From Bacillota bacterium (GTDB lineage: Bacteria > Bacillota > UBA4882 > UBA8346), in the NCBI GenBank assembly GCA_023436305.1, contig JAEZJQ010000050.1, positions 13,053-77,052 of the forward strand: a stretch of 64,000 nucleotides of DNA, given 5' to 3'. Positions 42,027-51,503 of this stretch are shown in pieces (position 1 is the first letter of the stretch; each line of letters begins with the position of its first letter). The notes under the pieces were generated by a model. The model ran no database searches. It saw only the letters and a program-made list of their open reading frames with translations, and was not told the DNA's origin. The translations under genes were made by a program, and so were the position numbers.

Positions 42027-43477
42027 CGAGCCCGCCTCCTGAACCAGATAACCCCACCGGCAACCAGAAATAGCGCCGGGAAAATGATGAATACGAACAA
42101 CTGAATCCATTGGCCCTGGGCGGGAGTTAATGTTACCCTGGTAAAATCTATCTCTTTCGGTAGAATGGAAATGCGATCCTCTTGTCCCAGAAGCCACTGA
42201 GTCATGTTGTAAAAGAGGTTCAAGTTTCCACCCTCACTGATGATTCCGTCTTGCAAAAATGAAGACGAGCCCATCACCACCAACCGGCCTTCCGTACCGT
42301 TTTTTTCGGCTCCTCCGCGGCGGTGGGCTACGATTCCCAATGGAACCGGGCCTTTGGTTTCAAACGAATCCTGGCTAGGTACTTTCTGGGGATTTGTTTC
42401 CGCCCAGGACTTCGGGCTGCTCTCCAGGATTACGGATGCAATGGCATCCCCTTGATAATCCGCCATCTTGACTAAAGCCCGGTTAGCCTGGAGTATTGTA
42501 TTGATTTTGCCGTTCATTAAGTCATTGGTAATGTTATGGCTACGGTAATAAGGGATAATGGTTGCATTGTCGAACATGGCATGGCGGTTCGGATCAGCTT
42601 CAACCACGAGACTATCCTCGATATCAATTCCCCATTTTTTTATCAAGCCGTTAATATTCGGAATCATTGCTTTTTTCAGCCCATAATCCAAAAAGATCAT
42701 CAACCGTCCGCCGTTATCCATATAACCTTCAATGAGTTTGACTTCCTGAGCCAGCAGATCACGATCCGGTCCGGCGATAATTAATTCGGCACAATCGGCG
42801 GGAATGGCGCCTTGTTTGGCCAAATCCAAGGTTTTGACCCCGTATCCTTCACCGGCCATATAGTTTTTAGCCCGGGCGAATTCTTTTTCACCATGGCCTT
42901 GCAATAAATAAAGATTTTTGGTCTCAACATTGAGCATTTTGTTGATTGTCCGGGTTAACGCCTGTTCACCGGCAAATGAGGGCATGCCGCCATATTCTTC
43001 CGGGTTCTTGATAAGTTCCTGCGGCAAGAGTTTCATAACTTTATTTCCCTGGATCAACACCATGGTGCCGATATCCTGAACTTGTTGAATCTGATACTTT
43101 TTAGCCTCAGCGGGTCTTTTATAAGGATCGATGAACTCAAAATCGATCTTGGCGCCCCGTTTTTGATATTGTTTTACCAAATCCTCCACCGTTTCCCGGC
43201 TGCCATCACCGGTTTGGAAAAAAGCGTATATTTTCAAACGGTTAGGTTGCTTGTTCAACTCCCGAATGGTTTGAATGGATTGTTCGCTTAAAGAATACAT
43301 TTGATTTTTGGTAAGATCCAACCGGTAACTGAACCGGGTCGCCAGCAGGTTAATGACCACCGTTACGGCCAGCGCGATGATAACTATCAAAAGCGTGTTG
43401 CAACTAAAAATAAATTTGCTAATATTGGGTATGGGACTTGATTTTTTCATCATTGATTCGCTGTTAGGATTGCTCAT
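42023..43477 (-). CDS. GldG-like ABC-transporter auxiliary protein
   Basis: A 484-residue protein from ATG 43477 (GGAGG about 11 bases upstream). An N-terminal helix (NTLLIVIIALAVTVVINLLA) precedes a large extracytoplasmic part: RLDLTKNQMYSLSEQSIQTIRELNKQPNRLKIYAFF is the GldG/ABC_transp_aux signature. YLLQGHGEKEF and MIFLDYGLKKAM resemble the DUF4350-like Rossmann core. A C-terminal helix (FVFIIFPALFLVAGGVIWFRRRAR) ends in a basic tail, so the protein spans the membrane twice. In gliding Bacteroidetes GldG acts with the GldA/GldF exporter. In Bacillota this set is of unknown function. Confidence 0.85.
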   Translation of the reverse strand: MSNPNSESMMKKSSPIPNISKFIFSCNTLLIVIIALAVTVVINLLATRFSYRLDLTKNQMYSLSEQSIQTIRELNKQPNRLKIYAFFQTGDGSRETVEDLVKQYQKRGAKIDFEFIDPYKRPAEAKKYQIQQVQDIGTMVLIQGNKVMKLLPQELIKNPEEYGGMPSFAGEQALTRTINKMLNVETKNLYLLQGHGEKEFARAKNYMAGEGYGVKTLDLAKQGAIPADCAELIIAGPDRDLLAQEVKLIEGYMDNGGRLMIFLDYGLKKAMIPNINGLIKKWGIDIEDSLVVEADPNRHAMFDNATIIPYYRSHNITNDLMNGKINTILQANRALVKMADYQGDAIASVILESSPKSWAETNPQKVPSQDSFETKGPVPLGIVAHRRGGAEKNGTEGRLVVMGSSSFLQDGIISEGGNLNLFYNMTQWLLGQEDRISILPKEIDFTRVTLTPAQGQWIQLFVFIIFPALFLVAGGVIWFRRRAR

Positions 43478-43479
43478 GA

Positions 43480-44199
43480 TTACCGCCACCTCCGCGCTTC
43501 AACCTGCCGTATGGTAAGGAATATAAATAAGGCCGTCACCGATAAATAAAAGATGATATTGGCCGTATCCAAAATTCCTTTCGTAAAATCAGCAAAATAA
43601 TTAATAAGGGATATGGAATTGAAAATCTGGCTCATGACTCCGGTAAAAGCGCCGGCCAGCCAGTTAACCAGCCAAAGCAGCAATAAAATGGTGAAGCTCA
43701 CCGCCCCGGCGACGATTTGATTATCGGTCAGAGATGAAGTAAAAAGACCGATGGAGAGGAAAGTTAAACCCAATAAAAATAAGCCGATGAAACTGGAGAT
43801 GATAGGTCCCAATTCCGGCCGGGCTATGGTCAGCACAATGAAGAGATGGACCAGAATTGTACTGATAATAATCAAGAAGGAGACTGTTAATGCCGCCATT
43901 TTTCCCAAAACGATCTCCGCCGAGGTAATGGGAGAGGTCATCAAAAACTCCTCAGTCCCCAGCTTCCGTTCTTCGGCCAACGAACGCATGGTCAAGAGGG
44001 GGATGATAATTAAGAAGACAATCACCAAATCACCAAAACTGTATTGAAGATTGGCAATACCCCCATTACCCCGGCCCAAAAACATCAAGATAAAGAAAAA
44101 TCCATAAATCAAGACAAACAGGGCCAGCAAGATATAAATGATTGGGGATAAGAAATAAGACGATAATTCACGGCGCATGATCGTCACAATATTACGCAT
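43480..44199 (-). CDS. ABC-2 type permease (GldF-like)
   Basis: A 239-residue permease with six hydrophobic helices, among them YILLALFVLIYGFFFILMFL, FGDLVIVFLIIIPLLTMRSL and ILLLLWLVNWLAGAF. The motif MRSLAEERKLGTEEFLMTSPI after helix 2 is typical of ABC-2/GldF subunits and is the coupling segment to the ATPase. It overlaps the upstream ATPase by eight bases and ends within a few bases of the GldG-like start, so the three are translated together. Confidence 0.88.
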   Translation of the reverse strand: MRNIVTIMRRELSSYFLSPIIYILLALFVLIYGFFFILMFLGRGNGGIANLQYSFGDLVIVFLIIIPLLTMRSLAEERKLGTEEFLMTSPITSAEIVLGKMAALTVSFLIIISTILVHLFIVLTIARPELGPIISSFIGLFLLGLTFLSIGLFTSSLTDNQIVAGAVSFTILLLLWLVNWLAGAFTGVMSQIFNSISLINYFADFTKGILDTANIIFYLSVTALFIFLTIRQVEARRWR

Positions 44200-45205
44200 T
44201 GGCCGCGTCCTCCCTTCCGTCGCCGTTTTGGCCGGTTTCAGAACCGTCCTCGAATTCCTCTGTTTCTGTAGTGGTTAATTGCAGGAATATCTCTTCCAGA
44301 CTTAGATTAATGGTATGCATCTCCAGGATGAGTACTTTATTCGCGGCAAATGCTTGCATGATGTCTTCCCGGATATCGCCCTCTTCCCCACTTTGAACGG
44401 TAAACCGATGGCTTTCCTGGGCGGAGTTTTTGCCCGGGCCGGTATATGTGACATCATTCAACATTTTGAGTGAACTGAGAATCTTTTCAATGGTTTCCTT
44501 CGGCGCTTTGGCTTCTAACTCAATTTTTTGACCACTGTTTAGCTGGCGGGACAAACCTTCCGGAGTATCCACGGCTACCAGCCGACCTTGAGCAATGATT
44601 GCCACCTTGCTACAAATCATATTCACTTCCGGGAGAATATGAGAGCTGAGAATCACCGTATGTTCCCGGGCCAGATTTTTAATCAGATCCCGCATTTCGA
44701 TGATTTGTTTTGGATCCAGACCAATGGTGGGCTCATCAAAGATTAAAACCGGCGGGGAGTTCAGTAGCGCTTGCGCCAGTCCCACTCTTTGTTTATACCC
44801 CCGGGAAAGACTGCCGATCAATTGGGCCAATACCCCATCAAGCCCTGTGAGTCCCACAACCCGGTTAATTTCATCTCCCAGACGGTTTTTAGCGACTCCT
44901 TTTAAACAGGCGGCGAACCGCAAATAGCCGGCTACCGTCATCTCCGGATAAATAGGCGGATTTTCGGGCATATACCCGATTTGCCGCCGGACTTCCACCG
45001 GATTGTCCGCGATGTCATAATCACCGACCTTAATCGAACCGCTATTTGGGCACAAATAACCGGTGATCAAGCGCATGGTGGTTGTTTTTCCGGCTCCGTT
45101 CGGCCCCAACAGCCCCATGATCTCGCCCTTGGCAACACTGAAACTGATTTCTCTAACCCCTTTTTGATTTGGATAAACTTTGGTTAGATTCGTTACTTCG
45201 ATCAC
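44192..45205 (-). CDS. ABC-2 exporter ATPase (GldA/NatA-like)
   Basis: A 337-residue single-domain ATPase with extra C-terminal region. Walker A LLGPNGAGKTTT, Q-loop GYMPENPPIYPEMT, signature SLSRGYKQRVGLAQAL, Walker B VLIFDEPTIGLDP and the switch His in ILSSHILPE are complete. A C-terminal domain of about 100 residues ends in an acidic tail. I chose GTG 45205 since GGAGG lies 11 bases upstream; the longer frame adds 26 residues with no family match. It energises the permease and the GldG-like/DUF4340 accessory proteins encoded behind it. Cargo unknown. Confidence 0.9.
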   Translation of the reverse strand: MIEVTNLTKVYPNQKGVREISFSVAKGEIMGLLGPNGAGKTTTMRLITGYLCPNSGSIKVGDYDIADNPVEVRRQIGYMPENPPIYPEMTVAGYLRFAACLKGVAKNRLGDEINRVVGLTGLDGVLAQLIGSLSRGYKQRVGLAQALLNSPPVLIFDEPTIGLDPKQIIEMRDLIKNLAREHTVILSSHILPEVNMICSKVAIIAQGRLVAVDTPEGLSRQLNSGQKIELEAKAPKETIEKILSSLKMLNDVTYTGPGKNSAQESHRFTVQSGEEGDIREDIMQAFAANKVLILEMHTINLSLEEIFLQLTTTETEEFEDGSETGQNGDGREDAANA

Positions 45206-45545
45206 GTTTGCATCAACCTCCTTCGGTGTGTTTGTCAAAATTAGATGTATTATTATAAAGTTGCATTCCGGGAAAATCGGCATTCAAGGTTGCAACCGGC
45301 AGCAGGGATGAGGTGGAAGATAGAGAGTTATGGGATGCAAGAAATTGTAACGAAAATATTACAAAATGGTTCCCGAATTATTAAATTTTAGGGATGGATA
45401 TGGCCGCACAGATATGGTTTGTAAATGATTGGAAAACAATTCAGTAATTAACGTATTATTCAATAGTATAATATATTTGGGGTGGAAAAGCAAAAAAAGA
45501 ATATGATTCTTTTTTCGTTGGGGGAATAATGTAGAGGCTGTCTAA

Positions 45546-45614
45546 ACGACAAAGATATTCAATATATAGCAAACCTGAAAGAACAAATCACTATATATTT
45601 CATATCTTTGTCGT
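45546..45614. terminator. Long hairpin ending the GGDEF-HD-GYP transcript
   Basis: ACGACAAAGATATTCAATATATAG (arm 1, 45546-45569) pairs with the arm at 45591-45614, with a three-base internal loop. On the minus strand it lies 17 bases after the stop of the 678-residue gene. The remaining gap 45206-45545 is AT-rich with no credible gene. Confidence 0.65.
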
Positions 45615-45630
45615 GTGTTCATCCGTTTGT

Positions 45631-47667
45631 TTATCCGATAACTTGTTGTTTGACATCCACTAATTTTACAAATTCCTCCACCAGATACGGATCGAATTGG
45701 ACTCCGGCACCCTTTTTCAATTCAGTCAAGGCTTCCTCCCAGGCAAGGGCTTGCCGGTAAGGACGATCATTGATCATGGCGTCATAAGCATCAACAATTG
45801 CCAAAATCCTACATTCTAAGGGAATTTCCTCCCCCTTCAGCTCTAACGGATACCCATTACCGTTCCACCACTCATGATGCCGTAATATCAAATCGGTAAT
45901 AGGGGCTAAATCGGGCGAAGACTGGGCGATACGGTAACCGATCTCAGAATGACGCTGCATTTCCAAAATTTCTTCGGGTGTTAATTTCCCGGGTTTCAGC
46001 AGAATCCGATCGGGAATTCCCACCTTTCCAATGTCATGAAATTGGGCTAATAATCGTAAATCGGTGAGACGATGCTCCGGAAATCCCACCGCGGTTGCCA
46101 GTTTAACCACTGTATCTTGCAGTCTTTCCGTATGCTCTTCAGTGATCACATCCCGGGCTTCCAATGTTTTCATAAGGGTATTGATCATGGTACTCCGGAC
46201 ACTTTTACTCCGGTATAATTTCTCCCGGTACATGTTATTGTCGGCGTTTTTAAAGAGATCCACCATACTTATGCTGGAATCGTTCCGGAAAGCGCATCCA
46301 ATCGACATACTTAAATGGACTCCCACTTCAAAACTGTTATAATTCTCCACCGCTTTTTCGATGCGTTTCACCGCCTGTTCAACCAGAATAGAGGGGGTTT
46401 TGGTGAGAATAACGGCAAATTCATCCCCGCCAATCCTGGCGATTACATCATTATCACGAAAAGATTCCTGAATGGACCAAGCCGCCGCTAATAATAACCA
46501 ATCTCCGGCATCATGCCCCAAAGTATCATTGATTAACTTCAACCCGTCAATATCACAAAGAATGATTCCCAAAGGGTTATAACTTTCCGTATCAAAGTTC
46601 AGACACGCTTGTTCAAAAAAGGTCCGGTTATATACTCCGGTCAATGAGTCTCTCATACTCATAAATTTCAATTGTTCTTCCATCTCAATCCGCTCGGTAA
46701 CATTTCTGGCAATACCTTCCAAAGCAAAGACTTTTCCGCTATTATCGGTTACCGGGTGAATACACTGCTCGATCCAGACGATTTGTCCATTGCGATGAAT
46801 CCAGGGAATAGAAAGGGGTTTGGTGTAATCAAATTCACCGGTAGTGATCTGTTGCATTACCTTCAAATAATCGGGATGAACGATGGTGAAAATGATGTTC
46901 GGATTCTGATAATGCTCTTCCGGGGTATAACCGGTGATTTCAAATATTGCGGAGCTTATGAATTCATACTTGAGTTCCGGAATAATCTGCAGACGATAAA
47001 CGATATCCCGGGCATTTTCAGCCATAAAGCGGTAGCGGGCCTCACTTTGACTCAAATCATGGCGGACTTTTTGAAAATAAAACAGCAAAATACCAATGAT
47101 ACAGGTGGTAATACAAATGGCCGATACCAGATAACCCCAGGATTTAAACCATCCATTTTGCCGCATGAAAGGATAATCCAGCAAGCTAAAACCTGCGATG
47201 ACCAATACCCAACCGCATACGATTCCACCGGTCCCCGTAAACCGCCAATTACGAAACAGCACTAACCCTGCATAAAGAAATAGCAAGGTAATAAAAATAT
47301 ATACGGGTAATGTATAAAAAATAATAGGCAATGGGATAACAAACCGGAAACCAATCCAGATTCCGGTGATTAGACAACAATATTTCACCCATAATGGCAT
47401 TTTTTTATTTAAGAAAATATAGATACCGTTTAATAAAAGAGCGCTGGCAATCAGGAAAGCATATTCTTCTCCCATGATTCCCAAATTCATTGGGATAACC
47501 CAAAATGATAACAAAGTAAATATAGGACCCCATGCAAAACCAAGGGATGCCATAGCCCAAATTTTGATGTACTGTTCACGATATTGATAGTAAAGATAAA
47601 AGAATATCGCCGCCACCATCAAAGCGCTACTGGCCATTAAAATAACGGATGGAATTATACATTCCAT
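45631..47667 (-). CDS. Membrane PAS-GGDEF-HD-GYP signalling protein
   Basis: A 678-residue protein. The first 200 residues hold about seven hydrophobic helices (7TM-type sensor region). A PAS domain follows (about 210-330: FMAENARDIVYRLQIIPE, FEITGYTPEEHYQNPN). The GGDEF domain (about 335-500) has SMRDSLTGVYNRTFFEQA and ARIGGDEFAVIL. The HD-GYP domain (about 505-670) has FHDIGKVGIPDRILLKPGKL and HHEWWNGNGYP, where Asn replaces the usual Asp of HHExxDGxGYP; VDAYDAM is kept. It can in principle both make and break cyclic di-GMP, and the balance is not predictable. It is monocistronic and ends at a long hairpin. Confidence 0.9.
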   Translation of the reverse strand: MECIIPSVILMASSALMVAAIFFYLYYQYREQYIKIWAMASLGFAWGPIFTLLSFWVIPMNLGIMGEEYAFLIASALLLNGIYIFLNKKMPLWVKYCCLITGIWIGFRFVIPLPIIFYTLPVYIFITLLFLYAGLVLFRNWRFTGTGGIVCGWVLVIAGFSLLDYPFMRQNGWFKSWGYLVSAICITTCIIGILLFYFQKVRHDLSQSEARYRFMAENARDIVYRLQIIPELKYEFISSAIFEITGYTPEEHYQNPNIIFTIVHPDYLKVMQQITTGEFDYTKPLSIPWIHRNGQIVWIEQCIHPVTDNSGKVFALEGIARNVTERIEMEEQLKFMSMRDSLTGVYNRTFFEQACLNFDTESYNPLGIILCDIDGLKLINDTLGHDAGDWLLLAAAWSIQESFRDNDVIARIGGDEFAVILTKTPSILVEQAVKRIEKAVENYNSFEVGVHLSMSIGCAFRNDSSISMVDLFKNADNNMYREKLYRSKSVRSTMINTLMKTLEARDVITEEHTERLQDTVVKLATAVGFPEHRLTDLRLLAQFHDIGKVGIPDRILLKPGKLTPEEILEMQRHSEIGYRIAQSSPDLAPITDLILRHHEWWNGNGYPLELKGEEIPLECRILAIVDAYDAMINDRPYRQALAWEEALTELKKGAGVQFDPYLVEEFVKLVDVKQQVIG

Positions 47668-47944
47668 GGTTTTCCCCCCGGCTTTGTTGTTCGATGGTTA
47701 TAATGAATTCAATGTTGGTGATTGTATAAAAACGGCTTAATAATCATTTTAGGTTTTATATTACTTCAATACTTCTACTGATAATCCTTTAAGTGAATTA
47801 AAACCTTTCCATAAATTTTTTGATGACTACACAACAAGAATAGCCATATTAACGGTGGAGGCGTAACCGAACGGATAAACGTCTCCATACCGAAAAGTGA
47901 TGCCGCCGGCTCCGAACGTAATAATTCCCATTTTATAATCTCTG

Positions 47945-49234
47945 TCAAACACCGTCCTTCATAATCTCATTCATGGTCCTTACCGCGCAAATCTTCCCGC
48001 ACATGGTACAGGTATCATCCAATTCCGGCTTGGATTCTTCCCTGTATCGCCTGGCTTTATCCGGATCAATGGCCAAACTGAACATCCGCTCCCAATCAAT
48101 AGCGGCCCGGGCCTCGCTCATTTTCCGATCCCACTCAGCCGCGCCCGGAATACCCTTGGCCAGATCTCCCGCATGGGCGGCGATTTTGGAAGCGATGATC
48201 CCTTCCTCCATATCGGCTAGTGTCGGAAGCCGCAGATGTTCAGCGGGAGTCACATAACAAAGAAAATCGGCTCCGGCGGACGCGGCAATGGCTCCGCCAA
48301 TGGCGCTGGTGATATGGTCATACCCCGGAGCCACATCGGTTACCAACGGACCCAATATATAAAACGGCGCGCCGTGGCAGAGTTTCTTTTCCATTACCAC
48401 ATTGGCGGAAATTTCATCAATTTTCATATGCCCCGGCCCTTCAATCATGACTTGCACATTTCTAGCCCAAGCTCGCTTGGTTAATTCTCCCAAGGTAATC
48501 AATTCTTGAATCTGGCTGGCGTCGGTGGCATCCTTGATACAGCCGGGCCGGAGCGCGTCGCCAAGGCTCAAGGTTACATCATACTTTTCACAGATGTCGA
48601 GAATCCGGTCAAATTGTTCGAAAAACGGATTTTCACTTTGATTCAACTCCATCCAGGCGTAGAGCAAGGAGCCGCCCCGCGAAACGATATTGGTCAATCG
48701 CGGATTGTTTTTGAATCGCTGCACCGCGATCCGGTTCAATCCGGCATGAACGGTCATGAAATCCACGCCATCCTCCGCGTGCCGCCGGATTACCGCGATG
48801 AATTCATCCGGGCTGATCTCCCGAAGTTCTTTATCATAAAAGCCGATAGCGTCATAAACCGGTACCGTGCCAACGGCCGCCGGGGAAATTTCCAGTAATT
48901 TGCGCCGAAACTCCGCCGTCTTCCCAAAGGAACTCAGATCCATAATGGCGTCTACCTTTAACTCCAAGGCTCTTTTTATTTTTATCAATTCATTTTCAAA
49001 ATTATCGCAATCCTTGGAAATCCCCAGGTTGACATTGATTTTAGTGGATAACCCAGCCCCGATTCCGCAAGGATCGATGGCGCGGTGATTTTTATTGGCG
49101 GCGATGACCACTTTCCCCTCAGCCACCAACCCGGCGATTTTCTCAATATTTATGGACTCCCGTTCGGCCACCCGCCGCATTTCCTTGGTAATGATCCCTT
49201 TTCGGGCCGCATCCATCTGGGTCGTATAATTCAT
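47945..49234 (-). CDS. thiC: Phosphomethylpyrimidine synthase ThiC
   Basis: A 429-residue radical-SAM enzyme that converts aminoimidazole ribotide to HMP phosphate, the pyrimidine of thiamine. It has the full family course: TQMDAARKGIITKEM at the start, VNLGISKDCDN, VMIEGPGHMKIDEI, YILGPLVTDVAPGYDHITSAIGGA, and the C-terminal cluster Cys motif TCTMCGKICA. Radical SAM binding in ThiC uses this C-terminal motif instead of CxxxCxxC. It is the last gene of the thi operon, 107 bases after the HAD gene, with two hairpins in the gap. AGGAGG precedes the ATG. Confidence 0.97.
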   Translation of the reverse strand: MNYTTQMDAARKGIITKEMRRVAERESINIEKIAGLVAEGKVVIAANKNHRAIDPCGIGAGLSTKINVNLGISKDCDNFENELIKIKRALELKVDAIMDLSSFGKTAEFRRKLLEISPAAVGTVPVYDAIGFYDKELREISPDEFIAVIRRHAEDGVDFMTVHAGLNRIAVQRFKNNPRLTNIVSRGGSLLYAWMELNQSENPFFEQFDRILDICEKYDVTLSLGDALRPGCIKDATDASQIQELITLGELTKRAWARNVQVMIEGPGHMKIDEISANVVMEKKLCHGAPFYILGPLVTDVAPGYDHITSAIGGAIAASAGADFLCYVTPAEHLRLPTLADMEEGIIASKIAAHAGDLAKGIPGAAEWDRKMSEARAAIDWERMFSLAIDPDKARRYREESKPELDDTCTMCGKICAVRTMNEIMKDGV

Positions 49235-49290
49235 TTTAAGTTCCTCCTACTAAAATATTGGTTTTTTATGTACTCAGCATGTAAAAGAGT

Positions 49291-49326
49291 GCAGAGAAGC
49301 TCTGCCGGGGCGCGGGGTGTCCCCGC
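49291..49326. other. Two back-to-back hairpins in the HAD-thiC gap
   Basis: GCAGAG-AAG-CTCTGC (49291-49305) and GCGGGG-TGT-CCCCGC (49312-49326) are perfect six-base stems. Neither has a T-run. They may tune thiC mRNA stability or processing within the thi operon. Confidence 0.5.
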
Positions 49327-49341
49327 TAAGTTATTTAACCC

Positions 49342-49974
49342 TTATATTAACTCCCTGAAATCCTGAATATATCCATCCGCAATCCGTTCCATTTCCGGTT
49401 TCTCATGAGCCGATGCGAGGTCATAAACCGCAAGCACTTTCATTCCCGCCAGTTTGGCTCCATTTATCGCATGCAGGCAATCTTCAAATACAATACAATC
49501 CCGGGGATTAACATTAAGCTTTTGGGCGGCCAGCAGAAAAATATCGGGATATTCCTTCCCCTTACCGATGTCGTCAATGGTTACAACCGTTTGAAAAAAC
49601 GAGAAAATTTCATGCCGCCGCAACACCGCTTCCACCAACTCTCTACTGGTTGCGGTGGCGATACCCATTCGAATGTTATTCCCCTTCAATTTTATAAGAT
49701 ATTCCCGTACTCCGGGTTTTAATTCGATATTTCCGGCATACTCCCGGTAAGCCATGGCATTCCATATCGCAATCAACTGTTCACTCTGATCCGGCAAGGA
49801 AAATCTCCGGATATAATATCCGGCTGTTTCGCTGAAACTTAAGTTTTTCACTATCCGGCTTAAATCATCGGGCGCTTTGATCCCCCGGGCGGCTAAAAAA
49901 TCCCGGCCGATTTTATCCCAAACCCCCATGGAGTCGATTAAGGTACCGTCCAGATCGAAGATAGCCGCCTTCAT
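49342..49974 (-). CDS. HAD-family phosphatase within the thiamine operon
   Basis: A 210-residue beta-phosphoglucomutase-like HAD hydrolase. Motif I is FDLDGTLIDS, the cap follows, motif II is IATATSREL, motif III uses the Lys in GKGKEYPDIF, and motif IV is VFEDCLHAI. The ATG at 49974 shares one base with the thiE stop (TGATG), so it is coupled to thiE. Between thiE and thiC it most likely hydrolyses a thiamine-pathway phosphate (TMP, HMP-P or HET-P) for salvage or proofreading, but general sugar-phosphate activity is possible. A longer frame starting at 50001 lies inside thiE. Confidence 0.88.
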   Translation of the reverse strand: MKAAIFDLDGTLIDSMGVWDKIGRDFLAARGIKAPDDLSRIVKNLSFSETAGYYIRRFSLPDQSEQLIAIWNAMAYREYAGNIELKPGVREYLIKLKGNNIRMGIATATSRELVEAVLRRHEIFSFFQTVVTIDDIGKGKEYPDIFLLAAQKLNVNPRDCIVFEDCLHAINGAKLAGMKVLAVYDLASAHEKPEMERIADGYIQDFRELI

Positions 49975-50654
49975 CACCCGCCGGTCTCCTTGCAGGCACA
50001 TGCGCCAATAATTTCCCCGGCCATCCGTTTCAAATTTTCAGCAGCTTTACGGGGATCGTTCTTGGCGAAAATCGCCGATACCACTGCTATCCCTTGAATT
50101 CCCGACGTTTTTAACATTGGCATATTGGTTTCGTTGATGCCGCCAATGGCCACCACCGGAATCGCAACCCCACCGGTTATTCGTTCTAATTCCCGGCATT
50201 CCACGTAACCCGCGTCGTTTTTGGTCCCGGTCGGGAATACCGCGCCCGCCCCCAGATAGTCGGCGCCGTCTTTTTCGGCCTGAACGGCTTCCGCCACATT
50301 GGCTACTGAAACTCCCAAAATCTTCCCGGGCCCCAGCAGACGCCGGGCAGTTAACGCCGGCATATCGTCCTGGCCAACGTGCAGGCCGGCAGCATCTACC
50401 GCCAGTGCAATATCAAGCCGGTCATTGATGATTAACGGGATACCATACCGCGTGGTCACCTGTTTGACTTCCGCAGCCATATTTATAAAATCCCGGGTTG
50501 ATATGTTTTTTTCTCTGAGCTGGACCATGGTTGCGCCTCCAAGAATGGCCTGTTCCACTTGATCAACAAACCGCTTTCCGTTCAGCCAACTCCGGTCCGT
50601 TACTACATAAAGTATAGGGTCGAATTGTTTAACCAATGCTGATTTTCCCTTCAT
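49974..50654 (-). CDS. thiE: Thiamine-phosphate synthase ThiE
   Basis: A 226-residue TIM-barrel enzyme joining HMP pyrophosphate and thiazole phosphate to thiamine phosphate. Family motifs: LYVVTDRSWL, VQLREKNISTRDF, LIINDRLDIALAVDAAGLHVGQDDMP, LGVSVANVAEA, YLGAGAVFPTGTKND, and VVAIGGINETN. Its start lies inside the last 26 bases of thiM, and its stop overlaps the start of the HAD gene by one base, which suggests tight translational coupling. Confidence 0.97.
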   Translation of the reverse strand: MKGKSALVKQFDPILYVVTDRSWLNGKRFVDQVEQAILGGATMVQLREKNISTRDFINMAAEVKQVTTRYGIPLIINDRLDIALAVDAAGLHVGQDDMPALTARRLLGPGKILGVSVANVAEAVQAEKDGADYLGAGAVFPTGTKNDAGYVECRELERITGGVAIPVVAIGGINETNMPMLKTSGIQGIAVVSAIFAKNDPRKAAENLKRMAGEIIGACACKETGG

Positions 50655-51471
50655 TCATTAATGTTTCATCGTCCATCCGGCTAATCTCGTCCATGAGGAA
50701 GACCCGGAAGCTTCCATTTCCAAGTCCGGCGGTTTCAACCCTCCGGTAAGCCTTTTGACCGGCAATTCCCATGGCCATTATCGCCGCCGCCGTAGCCACG
50801 GCATGGTCTTCCTTCACACCGCAAAAAGCCCCGATTAACGAGGTACACATACACCCTGTACCCGTAATACCGGCCATCATGGCATGCCCGTTTTTAATAA
50901 AACAACTCCTTGTTCCATCCGAAACCACATCAATGACTCCGGTAATCGCAACCACACTTCCGGTCTTTTGGGCTAAATCCATTGCAATTCCCTTTACAGC
51001 TTCAATACCATCCGCGCCGGTTGAATCGCTTTCACCGGCGTCGACTCCACGGGTGCTTCCTCCCGCCCCGCTAACCGCCTTAATCTCTGAAATATTACCC
51101 CGGATAACCGCCAACTTCACTTCATCAATCAACCGGGCCGCCGTATCCGTTCTAAGTCCGGTGGCCCCCGCTCCCACCGGATCAAGCACCACCGGTATCC
51201 CTCTTTTATTGGCCATTTTTCCAGTATCCAGCATCGCCGTTATCGTACGCTGGTTCAAGGTCCCGATATTCAATACCACCGCCGACGAAATGGCGACTAT
51301 ATCACCGACCTCCCTGATATCATCGGCCATCACCGGTGCCGCCCCTATGGCCAACACTATATTAGCGCAATCATTTACCGTGACGTAATTGGTAATATGA
51401 TGTACCAGCGGCTTTTCGGTCTTGATCGTTCGTAAAATACCCGGAACGCCCTCGTCAAACCAATTTTTCAT
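50629..51471 (-). CDS. thiM: Hydroxyethylthiazole kinase ThiM
   Basis: A 280-residue kinase that phosphorylates the thiazole alcohol for salvage. Signatures: KPLVHHITNYVTVNDCAN at the start, ALNIGTL-like VLNIGTLNQRTI, PVVLDPVGAGAT, RGNISEI, and the catalytic GITGTGCMCTSL near residue 195, where the anion hole precedes the acid/base residue. It follows thiD by about 30 bases in the riboswitch-controlled operon. Confidence 0.97.
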   Translation of the reverse strand: MKNWFDEGVPGILRTIKTEKPLVHHITNYVTVNDCANIVLAIGAAPVMADDIREVGDIVAISSAVVLNIGTLNQRTITAMLDTGKMANKRGIPVVLDPVGAGATGLRTDTAARLIDEVKLAVIRGNISEIKAVSGAGGSTRGVDAGESDSTGADGIEAVKGIAMDLAQKTGSVVAITGVIDVVSDGTRSCFIKNGHAMMAGITGTGCMCTSLIGAFCGVKEDHAVATAAAIMAMGIAGQKAYRRVETAGLGNGSFRVFLMDEISRMDDETLMNEGKISIG

Positions 51472-51503
51472 CAGTGTTTCCTCCTTGTAAGAATCTGTTA
51501 AGT

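Noticed and set aside
47820..47944. Possible 34-codon frame between thiC and the PAS-GGDEF gene
   Set aside because: Too short, no ribosome-binding site, and no recognisable motif in the 277-base gap.
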